Assembly: GCF_016892625.1 (NCBI RefSeq)
Contig: NZ_JAFEMW010000006.1
Span: 310,001 to 374,000, forward strand
From: Brevibacterium sp. RIT 803
GTDB lineage: Bacteria; Actinomycetota; Actinomycetes; Actinomycetales; Brevibacteriaceae
DNA: 64,000 bases
Reading direction: 5' to 3'
This document shows, one piece after another, positions 54,142-64,000 of the stretch. How positions within the stretch are numbered: the stretch's first letter is position 1; every line of letters starts with the position of its first letter. The translations under genes were made by a program, and so were the position numbers. Below the pieces are notes generated by a model. It worked only from the letters and a program-made list of their open reading frames with translations, ran no database searches and was not told the origin of the DNA.

Positions 54142-55428
54142 TCAGAACGGGTAGGCAAATGGTGCCATCAGGGCAGTGATTGCGGCCAGGATGAGGACCA
54201 AAGGACCGCCGATCTTGACGTAGTCCATGTAGCGGAACCCACCGACGAGGGTCTGTGTCATGGCCGCGGTTCCAATAGGGGTTCCAACGGCAATGTTGCA
54301 GGCCAGTGTTACCGCGATTGCCCAGCTCGTTGGATTTGCGTCGAACGATAGGGCAACCGAGATCACGATGGGAACGAACATCGCTGTCAACGCGGTGTTT
54401 GAGGCGAAGTTCGTCAGAATCGCCGCGACGATGATGAAGATGCTGAGGACGAGCCATGGGCTCGAGGCCTCACCGAAGACACCGACGATGCCGTCAGCGA
54501 TGAGCTGACCGCCTCCTGAGTCTGTGAGACCTTGTCCGAAAGCCTGAGCAGCAGAGAGGATGATCAGCGTATTCCAGTCCATGCCTTTGATGGCGTCTTT
54601 GAGCGTAATGCAGCCGGTGAGGATCATGAGGATTGCGCCGATGACCGCAATGATCGCGATGTTCCAGATCCCTGAGACGAATCCGATGATGATGGCGACC
54701 ATGAGGAGCATGGAAAACGGCAACTTCCACGAAGCTGGTTTCTTGGGGTCGTTCCCGTTAGCGTCCTTGTGTTCAGCCAGAAGATCTGGTGCCTCGAAGG
54801 TCAGTACCCTGTTGCTCAAGTGGTAGCCGATAGTCGCCATGTAGACGACAGTGACGAGAATGAGCGGACCGCCGATTTTCGTGAGGGTGAAGATCCCCAT
54901 CGGCTCTGTTCCGTCGGTCGTTTCGAGAATGCCCTGTGTGACCAGCTGCGCGGTCGATCCGGTGAGGGTGGCGATGCCGCCGATCGCCGAGCCGATGCCC
55001 GCGCCCATGATTGCCAGCGGCATTCGGATCCGACCGTTCGATCTTGCCGCGACGATGGCGATAAGTGGGATGAAGATGGCGACTACGGCGCTGTTGCTCA
55101 GGAATGCCGAGAGCACTGCGGTGACTGCTGTGACCACGGTGACCAGTGCGCGTTCGTTGCGGTAGAGACCGATGGCTTCGAATTTTCTGGCGACGAAGTC
55201 AGCGAACCCGGTTTTGAACAGGGCGTTGCCGACGACCATCATGCCTGCGCAGAAGACTGTGACGGTGCTGCCGAATGGACTGTAGGCGTCTTCGAGTTCG
55301 ATCGCGCCGACGAGTGCCATGAGCAGGGCCGCGAGCACGGCTGTGACGGCGATCGGGATCTTTTCGAGCACGAATGACACCATCGCGATGGCGACGATGA
55401 TGATGGTGATTATTGGGAGTGCGACCAC
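54142..55428 (-). CDS. SLC13/DASS family anion permease
   Basis: 428 residues from GTG 55428, chosen because GAGGAG lies six bases before it; the frame upstream is not conserved. About 11 hydrophobic helices. The two family signatures are seen as SNSAVVAIFIPLIAIVA and SNTALTAMFVPIVISVA, each starting the SNT/SNS substrate-binding motif. The family imports dicarboxylates or sulfate with sodium. Within this operon a carboxylic acid substrate is likely. Confidence 0.88.
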   Translation of the reverse strand: MVALPIITIIIVAIAMVSFVLEKIPIAVTAVLAALLMALVGAIELEDAYSPFGSTVTVFCAGMMVVGNALFKTGFADFVARKFEAIGLYRNERALVTVVTAVTAVLSAFLSNSAVVAIFIPLIAIVAARSNGRIRMPLAIMGAGIGSAIGGIATLTGSTAQLVTQGILETTDGTEPMGIFTLTKIGGPLILVTVVYMATIGYHLSNRVLTFEAPDLLAEHKDANGNDPKKPASWKLPFSMLLMVAIIIGFVSGIWNIAIIAVIGAILMILTGCITLKDAIKGMDWNTLIILSAAQAFGQGLTDSGGGQLIADGIVGVFGEASSPWLVLSIFIIVAAILTNFASNTALTAMFVPIVISVALSFDANPTSWAIAVTLACNIAVGTPIGTAAMTQTLVGGFRYMDYVKIGGPLVLILAAITALMAPFAYPF

Positions 55429-55486
55429 TGATTTCTCCTCGTTGAGTTCAGGCCGAAAGGCTTGCTGTGGAAGGACGACTTGTTGA

Positions 55487-56683
55487 TCAGGCGGATTCGA
55501 CGATGGCAGCCATGCCTTGCCCTCCGCCGATGCACATGGTTTCCAGCCCGTAGCCACCGCCTCGGCGTTTGAGTTCGTGGAGTAGTGTCGTCATGATTCG
55601 CACTCCGGTTGCACCGACAGGGTGTCCGAGTGAGATTCCGGAACCGTTGACGTTGAGCCGGTCCATGTCGTTCCACCCCCACCCCTTGAGCACGGCCAGT
55701 GCCTGCGGCGCGAAGGCTTCGTTGAGTTCGACGAGGCTCATATCATCGAATCCAAGCCCCGTTCGGGCGAAGAGCTTCTCGACTGCCGGGACCGGGCCGA
55801 TCCCCATGTGTGCCGGATCGCATCCCACGGCGGTCCATCCTGTAAGGTACCCCAGGGGTTCGAGTCCGAGTTCGTCAAGCGCATCTTCTGCGACGATGAG
55901 GCAGGCCGCTGCCGCGTCGTTCTGCTGGCTTGCGTTGCCTGCGGTCACGACACCGCCGTCGACCATGGTCTTCAGCGAGGCAAGCTCTTCCACCGAGGTA
56001 TCTGCCCGGATACCTTCGTCGCGGGTGATGTCGATGGCCGGTCCCTTTCGCTGCGGGACGCGGACAGGAACCACCTCGTCATTGAAGGCACCAGTTTCCC
56101 ATGCGCGTGCGGCCCGCTGATGGCTGCGAACTGCGAATCCGTCCGATTCCTCACGCGAGATGCCGTAGTCCCGTGCCAGGTTCTCCGCGGTCTCGATCAT
56201 GCCGGAGATGTAGCCGAAGCGCTCAACTGGTTGTGAGCGTTCACGGCCGCGTTCCAGTCGATCGTGCATCGTCGTACTGCCCGATCGTGACCCCCAGCGC
56301 ATATCAGTCGAGTAGTACTCGATGTTGCTCATGGACTCGACCCCTCCGGCGATGACTGCTGTGGCCGCTCCGGTCTGGACCATCATGGCTGCGGTCGCGA
56401 TCGCCTGCAGTCCGCTGCCGCAGCGACGGTCGAGCTGCATGCCTGCGACATGGATCGGCAGACCTGCCTGCAATGCGACCCACCGCCCCACACAGGGCAC
56501 CTCACTGTTGGCATACGACTGGGCAAAGACGACTTCTTCGATGCGCTCGGGATCCACACCGCTGCTGTCAAGGACGGCATTGACGACGGTAGCGCCGAGG
56601 TCTTCGACAGAGACCGGTTTGAGACTCTTGCCGTAACTGCCGATGGGTGTTCGTCTCGGAGCGACGATGGCTGCACGTTTCAT
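55487..56683 (-). CDS. Acetyl-CoA C-acyltransferase (thiolase)
   Basis: 398 residues. Active-site Cys in MQLDRRCGSGLQAI (about residue 89), His in GHPVGATGVR and the second Cys in ETMCIGGGQGMA. Full-length thiolase, fit for cleaving 3-oxoacyl-CoA with CoA. Its start overlaps the hydratase stop (ATGA). Confidence 0.95.
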   Translation of the reverse strand: MKRAAIVAPRRTPIGSYGKSLKPVSVEDLGATVVNAVLDSSGVDPERIEEVVFAQSYANSEVPCVGRWVALQAGLPIHVAGMQLDRRCGSGLQAIATAAMMVQTGAATAVIAGGVESMSNIEYYSTDMRWGSRSGSTTMHDRLERGRERSQPVERFGYISGMIETAENLARDYGISREESDGFAVRSHQRAARAWETGAFNDEVVPVRVPQRKGPAIDITRDEGIRADTSVEELASLKTMVDGGVVTAGNASQQNDAAAACLIVAEDALDELGLEPLGYLTGWTAVGCDPAHMGIGPVPAVEKLFARTGLGFDDMSLVELNEAFAPQALAVLKGWGWNDMDRLNVNGSGISLGHPVGATGVRIMTTLLHELKRRGGGYGLETMCIGGGQGMAAIVESA

Positions 56684-57516
56684 TCAGTCTCTTCCTTGTC
56701 TTCTCCCGTTTCACAATGTTCGGTGCGGTGAAACTGCGGTTGTCTGTGCGCCTGGAAAGCACGCGTGCCTTCAAAGCATTCGTCTGAGCTGAAGGCAATG
56801 TCACTGGCCTCCAGCGATCGTTCGATCATGTCGCGATCGGAATGAGCCGAAGCCTCGTCGATGAGTTGTTTGGCGAAAGCAATCGCCTGTGGCGGCCGGG
56901 TAGCCAATCGCTTGCCGAGGGCAAGGGCTTCTTCGAGTGCGGACCCTTCGGCAACGACCCGGTTGACCAGCCCCCAATCGGCGGCAGTGGATGCGCTGAT
57001 GGGTTCAGCGAGGAAGATCAGCTCCTTGGCTCGAGCCGCGGAGGTGCGTCGAACGGTGCGGTACGTGCCACCGCTGCTGGGAAACACCCCGAGGTTGGTC
57101 TCCGGCAGTGCCAGAGTGATCTGTTCTTCTGCGAGGATGAGATCACAGCACAATGCCAGCTCGAGGCCTCCACCGTAGGCCAGTCCCTGGAGGGCTGCGA
57201 CTGTGGGTTTGGGCATTTCCGAGAGTGCAGCGAAGACGGAGTTCTGTCGGCGCAGTTTCTTCTCCACGGCCGTGCCAGGTTCCTGCAGCTGTGGGAATTC
57301 CTGAATGTCTGAGCCGGCGCAGAATGCGCGCTTCCCATCACCTGTGACAACGACGGCACGAATCCGATCGTCCTGGGCGCACCTGTCGACGAGGATTTCG
57401 AGTTGCTGGGCCATCGGAATGCTCATGACGTTGACAGGTCCGTTGGCCAGTGTCAGGACGGCAGTGGGTCCGACCATGTGAAATCTGACGAGTGTCTCCT
57501 CATTGGATGCGCTCAC
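56680..57516 (-). CDS. Enoyl-CoA hydratase / isomerase family protein
   Basis: 278 residues of the crotonase fold: AFCAGSDIQEF forms the first oxyanion-hole strand, and LQGLAYGGGLELALCCDLILA the second. The catalytic Glu position appears as PETNLGVFPSSGGTY, with one Glu, so a hydratase or an isomerase is possible. ATGA overlaps join it to the ligase before and the thiolase after. Confidence 0.92.
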   Translation of the reverse strand: MSASNEETLVRFHMVGPTAVLTLANGPVNVMSIPMAQQLEILVDRCAQDDRIRAVVVTGDGKRAFCAGSDIQEFPQLQEPGTAVEKKLRRQNSVFAALSEMPKPTVAALQGLAYGGGLELALCCDLILAEEQITLALPETNLGVFPSSGGTYRTVRRTSAARAKELIFLAEPISASTAADWGLVNRVVAEGSALEEALALGKRLATRPPQAIAFAKQLIDEASAHSDRDMIERSLEASDIAFSSDECFEGTRAFQAHRQPQFHRTEHCETGEDKEETE

Positions 57517-59660
57517 AGCACCTGCTCCCGGCGCGGTGGAACGATGAGCGCGTCGAGGGCGATGACTCCTTCGCCCGGCGGGAGGACGAGGAGCGGATTG
57601 ATCTCCACGGAATCGAGCTGGTCTGCGTGAGCGGCACCGAATTCGGAAAGTGCCGCAATCGCTTCGGCCAGAGCAGCACGGTCACCAGCCGGGTTACCAC
57701 GGTATCCGTCGAGCAGTGCCGAAGACCGAGTCTCGGCGATCATTGCCGCCGCTTCATCAGCGCTGATTCTTCCAATGCGCAGTGCCACATCCTCGAAGAG
57801 TTCAGCCTCGGTTCCGCCGAGCCCGAACATCGTCACTGGTCCGAAGATCGGGTCGTTGGTCACTCCGATGATGACCTCGATACCCTCGGGTGCCATCGGT
57901 GACACCAGCACCCCCTCCACCTGCGCATCCGGCATCAAAGTGGCTGTCCTGGCAAAAATGTCTTGACGTGCGGTCTCGGCGGCGGCGGCATCCGGCACGT
58001 CAAGGACGACCCCGCCGATCTCGGTTTTATGCGCGATGTCCGCGGAGACGATCTTGATGGCGTAGGGGCCACTCATTCGGACTGTTGTCGCGGCGAGCTC
58101 GTCGGAGGTGGAGGCAACCTCGGCCGGGAGGAATGGAATGCCTGCGGAGGCCAGGGTCGAACGAGCGGCGGCTTCCGAGAGTGCGACTGCTCCCAGCGCT
58201 GTGCCGTCACCGGCTTTCGTCGAACGTGTACGAGGCGATGCCCATTCTTCAACGAAATAGCTGAGTGCGCTCAACGCCACAGTGGCACGTTCGGCATCGT
58301 CAAAGACGAGGAAACCGTCCTCCTCGTAGGCCTTGATGACCGAATCGCGCGCCTCCATGCAGAGCAGTGTCGGGCGATCGAGGAAGTTCGTGGTGCCTGC
58401 AGTGATCGCCTCACGCACTCGTTCTCCAGCATGCTGAGTATCGGGAAGCATCGTCAGTGCGGCAATGATGCTGTCGTAGCCACCTTCGGCATACATGACG
58501 TTCAGTGTCTGGGTGATGAGAGACGGGTCGTTGAGCCAGTTGGCTGTGGTATCACAGGGATTGTTGTCGCTGCCCATAGGGTTGATCTCACGCAGCTTCG
58601 CTCTGCCCTGCTCTGCCAGTGGTGAGACATAGAGTTCGTGCCTGTCCGCAGCATCGCAGAGCTGCACGCCGAATCCGCCCGAAACGGTGACGACACCGAG
58701 GTTTCTCCCGGCCGGGTAGATTCTGCGGCTGCAGGCATAGGCGACATCGATCTGCTCCTGAGTGGTCCGCGCGCGGTAGGCACCGTATTGCCGAAGGGCC
58801 GCGTCGAACACTTTGTCTTCTCCTGCCAGGCTCGCAGTGTGCGATTGTGCCGCATGAGCACCAAGAGGTGATTCGCCGACCTTCATGAACACGACAGGGG
58901 TTCGATTGCGTCTCGCGGTCTCAAGCGCATTAGTGAATCGCGCTCCCTCCTGCACGCCCTCGGCGTATGCCAAGATGACAGACACATCATTTTGTGTGGC
59001 CAGCCAATCGATGCATTCGGCGACATCGACGTCGCTTTCATTGCCCGTGGAGATCCAGTAGCTGACCCCCATGTTCCGTTTCGCACAGAGATAGGCAAGA
59101 TGCCCGCCGTACGCTCCACTCTGGCTCACGATGGCAATTCCTCCGGGAGCAGGGGCTTGACCGTCGAAGGCGCTGGAGAACGTACCCATAAACCCGATCG
59201 CCGAGTTCATTACCCCGAGGCAGTTGGGGCCGAAGAGACGCACGCCGCCTTCTCGCGCCAGTTCCTCAATTTCGCGCTGGGCCACTATGCCCTCTTCACC
59301 GGTCTCTGCGAATCCCGCAGCGAAGATCACTGCTGCACCGATTCCAACTTCGGCGCAATCGATGATGGCTTGACGAAGATGAGCGGCACCGAGACAGATG
59401 AGGGCAATGTCCGGTGTTTCCGGGACGTCGGCCAGTGACGGATAGGCCGGTAGCCCCTGAACGATGTCGCGCTTGGGGTTGATCGCAAAGATCCGGCCCG
59501 TGAAGCAAGCGGACTTCAGATAATGCAAGGCCCTTCCCGAGATGCGTGAGGTGTCGTCCGAAGCGCCGACGATCGCCACCGAATGTGGACGTAGTGCACG
59601 ATCGAGGACATGAGTACCCGGTGAACTCGGCTGGGCCGGGGAGGATGTATTGAGGCGCAT
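57513..59660 (-). CDS. ADP-forming acyl-CoA (acetate-CoA) ligase, fused alpha and beta domains
   Basis: 715 residues. An N-terminal CoA-binding Rossmann domain (about 25-120), a succinyl-CoA ligase-like domain with AAQSHTASLAGE carrying the likely phospho-His, then a C-terminal ATP-grasp domain (about 490-710) with GPYAIKIVSADIAHKTEIGG. It activates an acid to its CoA ester with ATP giving ADP and phosphate, unlike AMP-forming ligases. First gene of the operon; it supplies the acyl-CoA for the hydratase. Confidence 0.92.
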   Translation of the reverse strand: MRLNTSSPAQPSSPGTHVLDRALRPHSVAIVGASDDTSRISGRALHYLKSACFTGRIFAINPKRDIVQGLPAYPSLADVPETPDIALICLGAAHLRQAIIDCAEVGIGAAVIFAAGFAETGEEGIVAQREIEELAREGGVRLFGPNCLGVMNSAIGFMGTFSSAFDGQAPAPGGIAIVSQSGAYGGHLAYLCAKRNMGVSYWISTGNESDVDVAECIDWLATQNDVSVILAYAEGVQEGARFTNALETARRNRTPVVFMKVGESPLGAHAAQSHTASLAGEDKVFDAALRQYGAYRARTTQEQIDVAYACSRRIYPAGRNLGVVTVSGGFGVQLCDAADRHELYVSPLAEQGRAKLREINPMGSDNNPCDTTANWLNDPSLITQTLNVMYAEGGYDSIIAALTMLPDTQHAGERVREAITAGTTNFLDRPTLLCMEARDSVIKAYEEDGFLVFDDAERATVALSALSYFVEEWASPRTRSTKAGDGTALGAVALSEAAARSTLASAGIPFLPAEVASTSDELAATTVRMSGPYAIKIVSADIAHKTEIGGVVLDVPDAAAAETARQDIFARTATLMPDAQVEGVLVSPMAPEGIEVIIGVTNDPIFGPVTMFGLGGTEAELFEDVALRIGRISADEAAAMIAETRSSALLDGYRGNPAGDRAALAEAIAALSEFGAAHADQLDSVEINPLLVLPPGEGVIALDALIVPPRREQVL

Positions 59661-59732
59661 TCAGACTCTTCCTTGAGAAAATGATTTCGTCATAAATCGT
59701 GTCTGAGCAGCCGCGGGTGATACAAGTGGATA

Positions 59733-59753
59733 ATCAACTTCGAAACTGTTGAT
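59733..59753. promoter_or_regulatory. LysR-type operator between the ligase operon and its regulator
   Basis: ATCAAC and GTTGAT separated by nine bases form a perfect inverted repeat of the T-N11-A class. It lies 28 bases before the LysR start and 73 bases before the ligase start, in an AT-rich stretch. Confidence 0.65.
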
Positions 59754-59780
59754 ATATATTAGCTATCAGGAGGTGCGGAG

Positions 59781-60671
59781 GTGGAACTGCGTCAGGTACG
59801 ACATTTTCTCGCGGTGGCGGAGACGCTGAATTTCCGAGCCGCGGCGCAGAAGCTGAGCATGACTCAGCCACCGCTGTCGGTGTCCATTCGTCGGCTGGAA
59901 GAAGAGATCGGAACGGAACTGTTCGTGCGTTCGACTCACCAGGTCGAGCTCACGGCCGCAGGACGCGCGGTAGTACAAGAGGCCCGCGAATTGATCTTCG
60001 GAGCAGAGGAGATCAAGCGTAAAGCCACAGAAGCCGTTTCCGGCCTGTCCGGTGAGCTGCGGCTCGGGTTCGTTGGTTCAGCGAAGAATAGGGTGTTGCC
60101 TCGCCTGCTACCGGAGTTTAGGAAACAGTTTCCCCGCGTCGTCCTTCGGGTATTCGAAGGCTCCAATGCGGAACTTGCCTCGGCAGTGCTCGACCGCAAA
60201 ATGGATTTGGCGCTGCTGCGACCGCCGTTGGGTCAACGGTCGGAACTGCGCACCGAGGTGATCGAAGACGACGAACTCGCCGTCGCCCTGCCGACAAGCC
60301 ACCGTCTTGCCAGCATGCCCGAAATGCGGTTATCCGATCTCAATGAAGAACCGTACATCGGATACACCTCGATAGGCTCCCCTGGCTTGGCCGCCCAATG
60401 CCGCCTAGCACTCGAGGCGGCTGAACTTAATCCCCCTATTGCTCAGCAAGCAATCCAAGTAGAGACTGCTCTCTTCCTCGTTGAGACTGGCCTCGGCTTC
60501 GCGTTGGTGCCCTCAAGCTTTCGGGACCGCCTCAGTCCTGGAGTTGTGCTGCGTCGAGTGAAGAATCAAGCTCACTGGCCCGCGCTCCATTTGGCGGTGG
60601 CATACGACCCGGCATTCAAAACCACGATCACTGACACCTTCATCAAGCTCTGCACGAGCCTCAGGCATTGA
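59781..60671 (+). CDS. LysR family regulator of the acyl-CoA operon
   Basis: 296 residues from GTG 59781, preceded by AGGAGGTG. HTH: LNFRAAAQKLSMTQPPLSVS. The effector domain starts with LRLGFVGSAKNRVLPRLL, like the benzoate/muconate-type (BenM/CatM) group of LysR proteins. It is divergent from the ADP-forming ligase operon with a good operator in between. Confidence 0.92.
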   Translation: MELRQVRHFLAVAETLNFRAAAQKLSMTQPPLSVSIRRLEEEIGTELFVRSTHQVELTAAGRAVVQEARELIFGAEEIKRKATEAVSGLSGELRLGFVGSAKNRVLPRLLPEFRKQFPRVVLRVFEGSNAELASAVLDRKMDLALLRPPLGQRSELRTEVIEDDELAVALPTSHRLASMPEMRLSDLNEEPYIGYTSIGSPGLAAQCRLALEAAELNPPIAQQAIQVETALFLVETGLGFALVPSSFRDRLSPGVVLRRVKNQAHWPALHLAVAYDPAFKTTITDTFIKLCTSLRH

Positions 60672-60883
60672 TTTCGCAGCTAATGTGACTGCCTGGCTGC
60701 GCTCTCACCGTCGATGGGTGCCCTTCATTCAGGTGTCCATCGTGGTGCGCGAAGTCTGAGCAGTGCAGAGGAAGGAATTACCCTGGGAGGAATTCCTTCT
60801 CCCCTCACCAGAGCACTCGGAGGTTCTAAGGCTGTTTCTCAACTGAACATGGCGCTCCTCAAAGATCATCACACATCGGAAAC

Positions 60884-61503
60884 ATGCCCTGCACCCCGCA
60901 CTTCCGCGACCGGGGCAGGCACGCGGGGCTCTTGCGGATCGTCGAGGACACCTGCGACGAGAGGCTCCGCGGCGTACCCGACGCCGGCGAGGACTCGCTG
61001 GTCCACCGCTCGGCGCTCGAGCCACTCACAGCTCCCTCGAGCTCCCGCCATCCTGGCTCATGGTCGAGACCCTCACAGTCGGTCAGCTTGCCGGCGCGTA
61101 TCGCAACCTCAAGCGCCGCGCCGACCGGACTGCCGTCGCCCGGAGCATCGGCCTGACGGCCCCGGTACTCGAGTCATGGACGCAGACCTACGTACGCGTC
61201 CGCAACGTCTGCGCCCACCACGGCCGACTCTGGAACGTCGGCCTCGGCGTCTACCCGGCGATCCCGACTTCATCGACGGTGTCGTGGCTCGAAGGGGATG
61301 AAGCGCTGCCGGAGAGATCGAGGAAGCGGCTCTACCCCGTCCTCGTCTCCCTGCAGACGGTCCTGGAGACGATCTCCCCGAGGAGCGGCTGGGCGCGGAG
61401 GCTACACGGGCTGCTCAGCACTCGGCCCCCGATGAATCTGCGCGGCATCGGGATCCCCCAGTATTGGGCAGACGACCCGTTCTGGCGTCAACACCTCGAC
61501 TGA
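60884..61503 (+). pseudogene. Remnant of an Abi_2 family gene (C-terminal part)
   Basis: HFRDRGRHAGLLRIVEDTCD at 60,899 onward is the middle of an Abi_2 protein. A frameshift near 61,020 moves to the frame that reads LELPPSWLMVETLTVGQLAG, followed by YVRVRNVCAHHGRLWNVGLG, the family's C-terminal signature, ending TGA 61503. The N-terminal half is missing. It overlaps in content (HAGLL to SLV) with the remnant at 50.3-50.75 kb, so they derive from two separate gene copies. Confidence 0.78.
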
Positions 61504-61514
61504 CCCATAGATAG

Positions 61515-61558
61515 ACACATGCGCCCCGCCAGGCCGAAGCTTGACGGGGCGCATGTGT
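61515..61558 (-). terminator. acnA terminator
   Basis: A 14-bp perfect inverted repeat (61515-61528 and 61545-61558) 64 bases past the acnA stop. Similar in sequence to the hairpin at 51313-51340. Confidence 0.8.
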
Positions 61559-61621
61559 GAGACGCCGGAGTTAGACACGGCCGGGCGTGTCAGGTGTCAG
61601 ATCGCCTTCTAATCGAGCAGA

Positions 61622-64000
<2,379 letters not shown>

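Larger units (their letters stand above)
51416..61621. mobile_element. Island B: 10.2-kb island inserted at the acnA 3' end, no integrase
   Basis: Lies between the acnA-end copy at 51.4 kb and the present acnA end at 61.62 kb. Cargo: a chimeric SDR gene, a terminator, the LysR-controlled acyl-CoA operon, and an Abi_2 remnant at the acnA side. Closer similarity of the 51.4 and 61.6 kb ends to each other than to the 26.7 kb copy suggests that both were brought by related elements. No recombinase is seen. Confidence 0.65.

Overview
The window is high-GC actinobacterial chromosome. The core gene content suggests Micrococcales, and Brevibacterium is my best guess by impression only. Supporting signs are a single-chain class II glycyl-tRNA synthetase, a leucine-leader attenuator in front of leuA, the coproporphyrin-type haem genes hemE-cgoX-chdC, a DUF3000-rnd pair next to dxs, and an AcnA-type aconitase.

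Core region 1 to 26.2 kb: YibE/F membrane protein (cut by the left edge), glyS, a DEAD-box RNA helicase, uppS-recO (ATGA overlap), leuA with a leader peptide and terminator, a Gly/Pro-rich membrane-anchored protein, a lipoprotein L,D-transpeptidase, a RibD-like reductase, an NAD(P)-binding protein, a DUF817 membrane protein, a penicillin-acylase family enzyme, an alpha/beta hydrolase, msrB-GNAT, a MarR regulator with a palindromic operator beside a 70-residue protein, a broken methyltransferase gene, the haem operon, DUF3000-rnd, and dxs. The core resumes at 61.6 kb with acnA, which runs off the right edge.

Accessory region 26.7 to 61.6 kb: about 35 kb of catabolic genes sits between dxs and acnA. 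The last codons of acnA occur three times on the minus strand: in acnA itself (61,622), at 51,416 and at 26,674. The copies encode the same QYVLRQLA end with synonymous differences and each has a terminator hairpin just downstream. I read this as two islands added one after the other at the acnA 3' end, each supplying a replacement gene end: island A at 26.7-51.4 kb and island B at 51.4-61.6 kb. No integrase is visible. Remnants of an Abi_2 family gene lie just inside the acnA-proximal end of both islands.

Island A cargo: (1) a C4 hydroxy-acid module with a tartrate/D-malate dehydrogenase, a 2-hydroxycarboxylate transporter, an enolase-superfamily gene broken by an in-frame TAG, and a divergent LysR; (2) a PanE-like reductase and a LysR, followed by an enolase-superfamily dehydratase, a non-canonical NRAMP-like transporter, a two-subunit ThDP decarboxylase and an aldehyde dehydrogenase, which together look like a complete acid to 2-oxoacid to aldehyde to acid route; (3) GntR, cupin, MFS transporter and a PuuE-like deacetylase; (4) a TRAP transporter, class III CoA-transferase, cupin and IclR. 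Island B cargo: an SDR with a replaced N-terminus, and a LysR-controlled operon of ADP-forming acyl-CoA ligase, enoyl-CoA hydratase, thiolase, SLC13 permease and SDR, which resembles beta-oxidation without its acyl-CoA dehydrogenase. Almost every module is a transporter plus a few enzymes plus its own regulator, so the locus looks like a landing site that collects organic-acid catabolism. Only module 2 and the TRAP set seem complete enough to propose as little-described pathways.
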